From Isoetes engelmannii (taxonomy: Eukaryota > Streptophyta > Lycopodiopsida > Isoetales > Isoetaceae), in assembly GCA_011763485.2 (NCBI GenBank), contig JAANSK020044466.1:1-28203 (forward strand): a stretch of DNA of 28,203 bases. The letters run 5' to 3'. A program made the position numbers and the translations under genes. This document shows positions 1-8,614 of the stretch, piece after piece. The first letter of the stretch is position 1. Each line of letters opens with the position of its first letter. The notes under the pieces are model-generated. The model was not told the DNA's origin. It was given only the letters and a program-made list of their open reading frames with translations, and searched no databases.

Positions 1-447
1 AAAAGTACCCTTTATATGCCCTTGATAAGCTATTTCGAGTAGAATGAGAATGTACAGATTCTCAAATTAATGAATTCATGCATATAATTTCGTCTGAAAA
101 ACACAGCTTCTGGTTGCTTCTGGCAACATCTTTAATGTTATGATTGGAGTCTTTGGCCCATGTAATGTCCAAGGAAACAACTGCCACATTATTGATAATG
201 AATCTGCCCTTCAAATAGGCACTTTGGGTTTTACTTATTATGTCATCAAGAATAGGCTTGATTCTAACTGCCATGGCACCCTGAAATGATCTTGTACATG
301 ACTCTAGAAAGAGAAATAGATATGTAATCTCCAAAAAAGAAAGAGAAATAGATCTATAATCTCCAAAAAAGAAATATGCAGATCAATTTTGGGAATCAAG
401 GCAATGAGACTGGTATTGATCATGTAGTTCAAAAGTTTGTGATTAAG
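1..447 (-). pseudogene. LINE ORF2 reverse transcriptase, continued beyond the nested element
   Basis: LNHKLLNYMINTSLIALIPKI (about 385-446) continues the domain directly after the nested element, followed at lower coordinates by RIKPILDDIIS, QSAYLKGRFIINNV, the QSAFVPGR region of LINE reverse transcriptases. A 32-bp tandem duplication (306-337 and 338-369) disturbs the region between these motifs. The polymerase YxDD motif and the 3' end would lie to the left of the window. Confidence 0.88.
436..447. repeat. Target-site duplication, left copy (nested LINE)
   Basis: TTTGTGATTAAG. Pairs with TCTATGATCAAG at 2438-2449: 9 of 12 identical, the three differences all transitions. Both copies encode the same spot of the host LINE (L-D/N-H on the minus strand), which supports duplication of one target. 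Confidence 0.65.
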
Positions 448-2437
448 AGGGCAGTGACGAAGGCGTCGTAGTGCCACTGCTGACAATTTTAGGTGTATCT
501 CCCTCCTCGGATATCAAAATCAGGCAATTTTTGGGTGCGTTGGAAAGCTCTTTCAGTGAGCTTCCCGTTGATATTTGGCATCAGCTAGATAATTGGAGGT
601 ATGTCGGATTCGAGGGTTTCATTTTTGGCCTCCAAGACAAACCTTAGTTTGCCTGTTGTTTCGCATCCTCCTTTTGCTTCAAACTCTATTCTTACTTCTG
701 TAAGCTCTTCCTTGCATGTTGTGAGTGATGCTAGAAGTATGAATGATGTAGAGTTTCCTGCTCTCCCAAGTTCCAGTGGTGTTCCTCCATCTACTCAATC
801 TGCATGTTCCTCTTCTGCTTCATCTTCTCAACCCCTGCCTTTTGACGCTTAGCAATCTTCTAATTCTATTTCTAGAGTGTCTTACCAGCATTTTAGTGAT
901 TGGCTTTGTAAAGACATGCATAGTGCTTCTAGAAAAGCGCGTGTCGCAGTAGCTTTACATGTCTTAGCTGAAGGTCGTAAAGACGAGTTGGTAACAATTT
1001 TGGATGCGTTAAAAGCTCGTCAACACAACTCCAACAACATTTACCACCAGTTGATGTGTGTTTATCAATCTGATTGTCGAGATGTAGTTTAGGCATCTCG
1101 AGTTCCTGTGGTGTAAGTGGATCACTCTGCTCATATCAGGTATACACAAAATTTATCATCATGTGCTGTTCTTGGTTATTTCACGGGAGGTTATCTAGAT
1201 TTTCCACATTTTTGAGGTTGATTGGTCTGCCTTTTACGTCATCTCCAGCTGCCTGAACCCATCAAGTTACTGGCACAGAATTTTGTTAAGATTATGTTTG
1301 AGAACAGTGATGTTGTAGACACTTTGGTATCTAGAGGCTTTGATCCTCTTGGTGGTAGTTATCTCATATACCAGTATTCTTCTCCTAGTTTGACTCCTAA
1401 TATGGTCCGTGCTGTTAAGATGTCGTGTTGGTCTTCTTTGCCTAATCTTCCTCCAGACCTCATAACCTACTAGTTTTTGATATCTATTGCTAATGGCTTT
1501 GGTGTTCAAATCACCCACTCTCTTATAAATGATCCTAGAATTTGTGTGTCCATGTCCATGGGAACACCTTTGCCTGAGTTTGTTATCGTGAAGAGTGGTC
1601 TGTAGTGGATCTCAAACTTTATGGTCCTGAATTGGCTCGATTGTTTCATAATGATGAAGCATTTTTTTTCCTTTCGACGTGTCCTTGGTGGAAAGAGTCC
1701 TCTTTGCCTCTACGACCTTTAGTGCTGATTCTTCCTTTGTTTTCAGTCATCCATCCACTCATGCAGTGTCGTCTAGCCTTTCCACTCCCGCAGTATCGTC
1801 TAGTCCTCTTGTGCACTCCACCTATTGTTTGTTCTTTGATACCTATTATTTCTCATGCTCCTCCTACTGTTGAAGCTCTTGCTCTTTCTATTGTTCATTC
1901 TTCTGTTGTCGCCTCTCTTGCCAGTCATATTCCTGAAAGTATTATGTCTGACAATGTTGTAGTCCATTATGATACGGATCCATGACAGAAGGTTACCATG
2001 AAGAAGGTTACCATGAAAAGGCTGCAAAGAAAAAGTCTGTTACTTTCTAAGAGGATCTTTCTTCTAATCTTGCAAGTTTCATTTATGCGGATCTTATTTC
2101 CTCCTCACGCAATATCACATTGCATGACAATACTCTTGCAGACGATGTTCATTATGATGAGATGCCCTACCGCCTCAAAGTGGTACAAAAAATGACAAGC
2201 TGAGTTGACGGTAATTGGTATTAACTATTATGGTGTGCACCATTGATGATAAGGCAATCAAGCGCCTCACACTTGTACATGGAAGCTGATCTAGTACTTG
2301 TGTATAAGTAGTCTTGCTTAGGGGGGTCATTTATTCCTCTAGGTTTCTAGTCCCATAGTATAGTACATGCTTGATGTATTCTGATTTTATTCTTGCATAT
2401 ATAGACGTTCGTCCTTCACCAAAAAAATAAAAAAAAA
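448..2437 (+). mobile_element. LINE-like element nested in the minus-strand LINE, ORF1 only
   Basis: About 1990 bp on the plus strand, ending in an A-rich tail (2421-2437). The 12-bp flanks 436-447 and 2438-2449 match at 9 of 12 positions, with transitions only, which fits a decayed target-site duplication. Inside, MSDSRVSFLASK begins at 601. Further on, RAVKMSCWSSLPNLPPD and, after a stop, SIANGFGVQITHSLIND-PRICVSM-PLPEF follow the DUF4283 pattern of plant LINE ORF1 (vWxxLPxLP ... IgxxiG ... ARICVEmdxxxPLP). No endonuclease or reverse transcriptase is seen. Several stops break it. It is either a truncated or internally deleted LINE, or a non-autonomous ORF1-only type. Confidence 0.7.
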
Positions 2438-2449
2438 TCTATGATCAAG
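2438..2449. repeat. Target-site duplication, right copy (nested LINE)
   Basis: TCTATGATCAAG, directly after the A-rich tail at 2421-2437. Partner of 436-447. Confidence 0.65.
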
Positions 2450-3186
2450 AAAATCATTAGCAATCAAGACCACATAATCACCCAAATAATTCCAGGCTTT
2501 TTTGTAGAATTCACCAGGAAGACCATCTGGCCCAAGTGTTTTTCCATTTTCCTTCCCATCAATAACTTTGAATATTTCTTCCTTGGTGAAGGGTCTGGAA
2601 GGGGATATATTCATCTCAATAGTAAATTACCCCAACAACACAACACAACACAACAACTTTAAACAATGGTTGTTTTGTCCTCCCCGAAATCGCCTTCGGT
2701 CTGGATTGAATATTTAAAAAGTCATCTATATCTTGAATGTGAGCATCCTGAATAGTTTCAATTATCCTTGTGAAGTATTCCTTTGCATCTCTTTTTATTT
2801 GCTCGTCATTATTAATGTTGTTGCCCTCCTAAAGAATGTTGTATATCTGATTCCTTTTGATTCTTCCCTTAGCTTTGACAAAGAAGTACTTTGAATTGCT
2901 TCTCTCACCTTCTTTCATCACCTTGATTCTAGCTTTGATTTTCCGCCCTATTTGAATTTTGATATCTTCTTTCTGCTGACCCTTAGCTGCATCATATTGG
3001 ATCCTCAGATTCTGGAGATGCAACGTTTTTTTGTTGATAGATGCTTTTCTCCCAAACCTTTAGCCAATTTTTAATCTTTTGGCTACTCTTACCCACCAAT
3101 CCGTCCACCCGTTGTGATCATCAGGTTTGTCCTATTGATTAATAACCTGCTCCAAATTGACAAAGAAATCTTCATGATCAAGCAAG
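2450..3186 (-). pseudogene. LINE ORF2, linker and N-terminal reverse transcriptase
   Basis: The stretch 2829-3023 holds EGERSNSKYFF and KGRIKRNQIYNI, matching the GDRNTKFFH...KRRxNxI segment before the reverse transcriptase in plant LINEs. The stretch 2450-2614 holds PFTKEEIFKVI, LGPDGLPGEFYKKAW and LIANDFL, the first reverse-transcriptase motifs. It stops at the insertion point of the nested element. An ACAAC microsatellite lies at about 2630-2656. Confidence 0.88.
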
Positions 3187-3960
3187 TTAGTATTTAACTT
3201 GAAATAGGAGTTCCTTTTTATTTATACTATTTCCTTTAATAACAATGAGATGAGAGAAGTGATCCGAAATGGTATAGTTGGTGAGATTAGTGACCCTAGA
3301 GCTATTGTTCCATGAGATCTCAGACAGATAGAATCTATCATGAAGACAACAGACCGATTGGTCCCTATGATCACTCCGGCTATAGGAGTGAGGAACAACT
3401 CTAGCCAAAGTGAGATTATGATTAGCAAGGAGGTTGCACCAATCCACATTTTCCTCATCATTAAGGACCCTGAAATTCATATTCCTCATATAATCATGGG
3501 TGACCATGTTAAAATCACCATCAATGATGCACTCATCATAAGGGATATTATTCAAGCCATTGTTAATAGCATTCCACTGAAGGGCTCTCTCTGCTGGCTA
3601 GTGATAAGCATATAGATATGGACAAAGGCCAATCTAATGTTCTCAATCTTACCATGAATAATCTGCCATCTCCTACTATTATCATGCATCATTTGAAGAT
3701 CCTAAAAAATGATCCTGTTCTGCCAAGCTATAGTGATATCAGCAGAGGTGTTGTTGGCTTTTAGGGATCAATGATGAAATTTAGCAGGAAGAACACTATT
3801 AATAATGTCAATGAAGTCATCATCATGCAATTTATGCTCCTAAAAAAAAAAGGAAATCCAAATCATCCAGTTAATACAAACCTTCTATCTACCTCTTTTG
3901 ATGTTGGAGTTGATTCCTTGGATATTCCAAGTAATACCTTTAAAATTTATATCCATTTGA
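3187..3960 (-). pseudogene. LINE ORF2 endonuclease domain, broken
   Basis: Begins with TWNIQGINSNIKRGR, the typical first strand of the APE-type endonuclease of plant LINEs (SWNVRGLNSxxKR). Later it has DGDFNMV (catalytic Asp/Asn loop) and TISDHFSHLIV (the SDH motif near the domain end). The last 122 codons (3187-3555) are in one open frame; the rest is interrupted by stops. Confidence 0.88.
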
Positions 3961-3989
3961 AGGTGGAAGAATCTTCCTTGGTGACCTTC

Positions 3990-5413
3990 TAGGTGGTCCC
4001 AGGTTCTTATACTTTTCACTTCCTTTACCTTTTCTCCTTCTGTTTGTCACAAATGACCATTCAGAGTTGTCAAACTTGTCCAAGTCCAGATCCATTTATG
4101 AGTCTATTCTTTATGAGCTTTTCACATCATCTTGATCCTGCTGCCCTAAATCAGCAAATGATCATTAATACCACCAAGATCAAGAGTAGAAACACTCATC
4201 TTTATGGGATTAATGTTGATAATAAACTTTGGGGGAAATTGAAAGACAATACTACCTTCCACGAGTTTATGAAATAGGGAGAGGGTCAATTACCATGTTT
4301 TTGCCTCTACTTCTCTCACCCTTCTCCATATTCTTGATAGTCTGATGAGCTGTAGGTCTCATGTCTTTTCCCTGAAGGTGTTGACTCTGGTCCTATTTCT
4401 CCTCCTTTTCAATGATTCTATTTTTGCCTTTGTCCAAGTTGAGTTTAGCCGAATTGTTGGCAATAGGCTTTTTAGAATAAGAGATCTTGAGGTCAATGAA
4501 AGATTCAGAGCTAATTTTGCAATGGACCTCATCATTTCAAGAGGAATGAATCCCCTTCTGAATGCACATGCCACGAAAATTAGTTTGAGGAGTCAAAACT
4601 TGGATAATTTCTCCCAGAGAAGAAGCTATAGCCCTCAAATGAGGGGGCGTCCAAAGGCCCCGAGGAGATTAGCACTGAAAATCCAGATAGTAGTGGCAAG
4701 AGAGGAAAAACTTCCTAGAACATAATCTGGATCCCACTTCATAAGATAAATAGGTTAGCCCGAGATAGAGTAGATCTTTTTAGTTATAATAGAATTGACA
4801 CTCATCTCTTCTCTACAAATAATCTGAAAAGTCTTAATATCCAGTTTGAGAATGGACATAATTGGGATATATTGGATTATGGTAAGCCAATGTTTAACTT
4901 CATTGATATGCGGGCATTTATGAGGGAAATGAATGAGGATACCATGTGTAGAATTCTTGATTATAACAAAGTCATCAACAATAGTATTAAGATCAAGAAA
5001 ATAACTAGCATTAGTAATAGGAACTTTATCAACCAAAGCATTTTTATAAGAATTACCGTTAAGCTTGTCATACTTGCTCATGATCGGAATTGAGGATTTC
5101 AACACCTGCTTGGACACCTTCGTCTTGTTTTTGTCCATGTTTTTCCTTTTATCATGGTGCAATTTGGGCATCTGCAACTTCCAAATTCTGTAGGATGAAA
5201 ATAGCCATTACTCCTATAACCTTGTAAGATGGGGCAAACTCTTGCAGCTAATCAACTTGCAAAGGCGGCCACTTCAATTTGTTGAACTCGGACAACCCAA
5301 CTTTCTGGAATAGGGTGTGCTCTTCTGGAGTTAGGGTTTGCAGTGCCTGAAGTTCCAAACTGTGATAAAAATCAACTGGAAGAGGTGCCCGAGGAGCACT
5401 TGATTCGGCCATG
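3990..5413 (-). pseudogene. LINE ORF1 (DUF4283-like), broken
   Basis: The likely start is the ATG at 5413 (MAESSAPRAPLPVDF), which opens 55 codons before a stop at 5248. A later open stretch (4755-5177) has IYSISG followed, after a stop, by PIYLMKWDPDY. This resembles the GPW-x-GRPIYLRxWxPDF segment of DUF4283, the nucleic-acid-binding part of plant LINE ORF1 proteins. Several frames are needed to follow it. Confidence 0.7.
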
Positions 5414-6040
5414 GCAAAGAGAGGTGAAAAGATTGAACGGAGGAGTGAAAAGAAGCGAGTCACCAGAGTGTGGATAGGGCAAGGGAGGAAGAAGGTGCAA
5501 GAGCGAAGTGAAGAAGAAGATAGAAGATGAAGGACATAACTTATAGCTGGGCGAAGGGGCGCATTAATGAGGAGTGGTCGTTCGTGCGAAAAATGGGATG
5601 TCAGACGGCGGATGGAGACATGTGGAAAAAAATGATGATGAAAAAAGGACGGGCGGCTGATGTGGCAGAAGTGACAGGAAACAAAAGGAAAATGGGAGAA
5701 GAAAGGTGATGAGCTGGCGGTGGTGACGTCAGCAAAAAAGAGGTGATACCGGAACGGGTAACTAGTCAGAAAAGTCGTGTAAGATGTCGTATAGGACTCC
5801 GTGAAAAAGAGGGGAAGCAAAGGGGTGCATGATATCGTGTAAGTGATCGTGCAAAAATTCTTGCACGAAAGCGAGTGTGTGGGACCATGTGATATGGAAA
5901 TGGGAGATGAAGCGTGTATGGAGGGATGGGATAATCGTGGGGGAAATCGTGGCATGCCGCCTCCCGTGCCCCGGGTCGTGTCTATGCGCGTGTCATGCCC
6001 AAAATAGTGCAACCCTTTATGTCATCGTGTTTGGCTGCCC
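5414..6040 (-). promoter_or_regulatory. LINE 5' region with repeated CACGAT motifs
   Basis: On the element strand this is C/T-rich and holds at least seven CACGAT or CACGAC motifs (plus-strand ATCGTG or GTCGTG at 5774, 5834, 5846, 5934, 5946, 5975, 6024). A perfect 8-bp stem lies at 5847-5854/5861-5868. LINEs carry internal promoters in their 5' region, so these repeats may be its regulatory sites. A long open frame crosses here into ORF1 but is low-complexity Ser/Phe/His and not a convincing protein. Confidence 0.4.
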
Positions 6041-6109
6041 TTGGCACAACCGCTTCCTTCATCTGTCTGATGATGACCCATAAGTAATTGGGCCTTTGTA
6101 TAACATCGA

Positions 6110-6600
6110 CTGGGGGTCAATGTTAACACTGTGATAGTGGTGTGATTGCATAATTCAGATTCATGGGTTGAAAGTAATTGTAACCTTGATAGTGTAGATC
6201 TGAACATGTTGACAAAATGATAATATATGTAACTACATCAGGCTTCAGACCTTTCTGCTGCATTTCCACAACCAGGTCCATGCCTTTACAATATCACCAT
6301 GGTAGTTATATCCTGCAATCATTGTCGTCCAATAATCACGTCTCTTGTCTGCATACCATTGAACATAGATCAAGCATGACCTATGTGTCACAACTTCATA
6401 TACATGTCAAGGAGAGCGTTACTTACATTTATCTCCTCCATGTCCCATTCCTTCTGCCTTATATAGACGTGCCTTCTTCCATAACTCCTTTGCGCGAGCA
6501 TGTCTGATCACAAAGGATAGGCCCATGAGTATTTGGGATGCTTCTAGCCTTGAAAAGCTGATTCCAGAGCTGAAACATGAATCAAATTTGCACCGATTGA
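6110..6600 (-). pseudogene. Remnant of a PLS-class PPR protein gene
   Basis: On the minus strand the order of motifs is that of plant PLS-type PPR proteins: VSNALLDMYMK (about 6394-6428), then SMFNGMQTRDV (about 6335-6367), WTTMIAGY (about 6305-6328), EMQQKGLKPDVVTYI (about 6224-6268), and YNYFQPMNLNYAITP (about 6138-6183), which matches the 'GYxYFxxMxxxYGITP' stretch near the end of the PPR tract. Two in-frame TGA codons follow MYMK, a frame change separates TRDV from WTTM, and another lies between IAGY and EMQQ, so this is not functional. PPR proteins of this class bind organelle RNA and guide C-to-U editing. The downstream E/DYW part is not recognisable; the LINE to the left may have replaced it. 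Confidence 0.85.
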
Positions 6601-7300
6601 GCATGCCCGAGAGAATTAACTAAAATTTTTGCTAAAAGTCAATCTCAACTCCGGATCAAATCACCAGGGCATTCGTTTCTTGCAACCGAAGAGTAGAATA
6701 GAATATATTTTTCGTCCACGGATAAAAAATAAAGCAGATAATCCCTTGCCCCCATCGCTTCCTAATGGATTAAGCATGCCGGTTTGCCGGTTTCAAGAGG
6801 AGCGACGAGGCTTGGCCAAAAACAGAAGCGACGTACAGAGTGACTGGCCACAACAAGTTTGGGCCAGTCATGTGGTATATCCGAGTACATTCTAGCATAT
6901 ACTCAGAATATCCTACATTCTCATATAAGTGAGGGCTTGCCGTTATGGGCAACCCAAAAAACTTATTCGTCAAATATTGTAAGTTTTTTTATTTTACATT
7001 GCACTTCGAATATTATGGGAAATATGGAGGTTTCTCCAAGCCCACAGTTAGTTCAATTGTTGCAGGTTCAAAATTAAGACCGTTTCAGATCCTTTTGACT
7101 TAATATGAAGCCTCCTTTGTGGCGAGTTGGACAAAAGAACAATTTGCGTTGGCCTTGGACGCCACAATAAATTTCTTGTATCATAAATTATACTCTCTCA
7201 ATCTTATCCCACATAATCAATATGAAATGATGAAACTCCGTTATAACTTCTGTAAGGACGAGGAAAAGGAATTCTCCCATGCTATACAAGAGGACAATTA
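6601..7300. other. Intergenic DNA with a hairpin-forming palindrome
   Basis: No recognised gene. A 60-codon open frame at 7119-7301 (plus; contains ALDATINFLYHKLYSL) matches nothing I know and may be chance or an old fragment. The inverted repeats at 6842-6918 are listed separately. Confidence 0.5.
6842..6918. repeat. Two adjacent inverted repeats (hairpins)
   Basis: GACTGGCC at 6842-6849 pairs perfectly with GGCCAGTC at 6862-6869. Directly after it, about 21 bases from 6870 pair imperfectly (about 17 of 21) with 6898-6918 around a short loop near TCTAGC. It could be the core of a degenerate MITE or a chance structure; no target-site duplication was found. Confidence 0.5.
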
Positions 7301-7595
7301 ACTCACTCACAATGATGTGATTGCCTAATTTTGTTGGGTGCGACATTATCTTTTAAACAATGTGAAATGGTAGGTGAGAGATCACTACAAGGCCACAAAT
7401 GATTAAAACACCAAAGACCTAATCACCACAAGCTGTAGGGTCACAAGTAATTGTAAAACTCCAAAAACTATTAACTTATCTTATCTTATCTTACAACTAA
7501 GGATAGATAATAGGAAAGATCTATATGCTTTTATAATTGTATAGATGACTACGTTTGCCATTAATTTTATGCATTATGGATCCTTAGGTGGTTAG

Positions 7596-7606
7596 CACGT
7601 GACGTC
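7596..7606 (+). promoter_or_regulatory. G-box overlapping a TGACGTC (C-box/CRE-like) site
   Basis: CACGTG at 7596-7601 overlaps TGACGTC at 7600-7606. Both are known core sites for plant bZIP (and, for the G-box, bHLH) factors. The pair lies about 1 kb upstream of the MOR1 start codon. The sites are seen directly; use in this promoter is inference. Confidence 0.4.
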
Positions 7607-7699
7607 GTGATGTTGAAACATATGTAGATTCTTATAAAGCGTGACAAAACAAGAGCTGCCTTGTCTCTATCATAATTAACAAGAACACAGAAAGATTGC

Positions 7700-7709
7700 T
7701 CAACGGTAA
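7700..7709 (+). promoter_or_regulatory. Possible MSA-like element (AACGG core)
   Basis: CTCAACGGTAA contains the AACGG core of the mitosis-specific activator element bound by MYB3R factors and fits most but not all of the published consensus. Many plant cytokinesis genes carry MSA elements, so it would suit a spindle/phragmoplast protein. A five-base core is common by chance. Confidence 0.3.
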
Positions 7710-8044
7710 GTAGTTAAGTTGAAAATAAGAGATTATGGATTTAAATCTCATTATCATAACTCTAATGTGAATATAACTATGAGTTTTCTGAAACTGAAAC
7801 CAAAGATGCTAGAGAATATCCTCTAAAAGATGGATCCAAGCGTCGGAACAAAAAAAATGTTCCTGCACAGATAGTCATTGCCCTAAAATCCCCATACCCT
7901 TCCTTAAAATAAAATAGAATAGATTTTTTATTGTCCAGGAAGACCTTAGAATCCCAGAATCCACCCTCAAGGCAATCCAGAAAAAAAAAAAAAAAAAACA
8001 AAGGTATTGTAATTCCTCTAAAAACAAAAAAAGAAATGGTATTT

Positions 8045-8614
8045 TATAGGGTAATTATTTGCAAAATGGCGATGGTAGGGACTAGACATTCTGTAATGAA
8101 GTTGAAGTCGAGGCAAAGATTCTGGCGTGGAAAGGGGAGGCACATTATCTCTCTCATCAATCCCGTCGTCTTCTTCCTTATTTTTTTCCCTCTCTTTCTC
8201 TTTCCAGCATCGCATTCATGTGCCTAGGCGTGCGTTTCTGTATCGAAGCTTAGCTTCTGCATCTACCGGAGCTTGAGGCGCTAGATTTCTCTTCTGATCT
8301 TTACCACCGCCCTTAGATCCGGTAATATCCATTTTTTCAATTCACAATCATTTCTCTGCCTCGATCTAGACTAGATCACATTAGCTCTTCTCCTGGATCT
8401 GTTCTAAATCCGGCATTATCTCAGTGTATCTTTAAGTTGAAGAAGAAGATTCACTACGTGCCTAAACTTTTTTCTCCATATAAGAGATTTAACACCAGAG
8501 GATTGTTGGTGGCATCTTTCGTAGTTTAAGGATTTCGTTACCCGGCTTCGAGTGCCCGGCTTGTGGCATTGCAACCTCATGCACGTTTTGCTACACAATT
8601 TTTAGTTTATTGAC
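8045..8614 (+). promoter_or_regulatory. Presumed MOR1 core promoter and 5' leader
   Basis: A strongly pyrimidine-rich stretch at about 8166-8212 (runs of CTTCTT, TTTTTTCCCTCTC) looks like a plant Y-patch or the start of a CT-rich leader. A weak TATA-like AT stretch lies at about 8040-8058. The leader may contain an intron: ccGGTAATA at about 8320 could be a donor, and the AG at 8604-8605, 9 nt before the ATG, an acceptor. That is a guess from splice-like signals only. No open frame longer than about 100 codons is convincing here. Confidence 0.5.

Larger units (their letters stand above)
1..6040 (-). mobile_element. L1-type LINE, decayed, 3' end outside window
   Basis: Non-LTR retrotransposon on the minus strand, read from about 6040 down to 1, with the usual plant L1 order: 5' region, ORF1 (DUF4283-like), ORF2 with APE endonuclease, then reverse transcriptase. 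It carries many stops and frame changes throughout, so it is old and inactive. It is interrupted by the element at 448-2437. The 5' boundary near 6040 is set by where PPR similarity resumes and is uncertain by about 70 bp. Confidence 0.85.
7301..8044. other. Intergenic DNA upstream of MOR1
   Basis: No gene seen. It holds a short CTTAT microsatellite (about 7475-7491), the G-box composite, the MSA-like site and an 18-A run (7981-7998). The A run could be the tail of a small retroposon, but no recognisable SINE or LINE body or matching target duplication precedes it. Confidence 0.6.

Noticed and set aside
1074-1256. Open frame in another phase within the nested LINE
   Set aside because: Out-of-frame overlap without homology; the ORF1-like product is read in other frames.
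5248-6012. 254-codon open frame on the minus strand as a separate gene
   Set aside because: Most of it is low-complexity Ser/Phe/His from a C/T-rich LINE 5' region. Only its last 55 codons look like the ORF1 start.
7070-7085. Possible tRNA B-box (GGTTCAAAA)
   Set aside because: No A-box or cloverleaf around it.
7119-7301. 60-codon open frame as a gene
   Set aside because: No similarity known to me, no supporting signals, and a length expected by chance in this AT-rich DNA.
7981-7998. 18-A run as a retroposon tail
   Set aside because: No identifiable SINE or LINE body precedes it and no target duplication was found.
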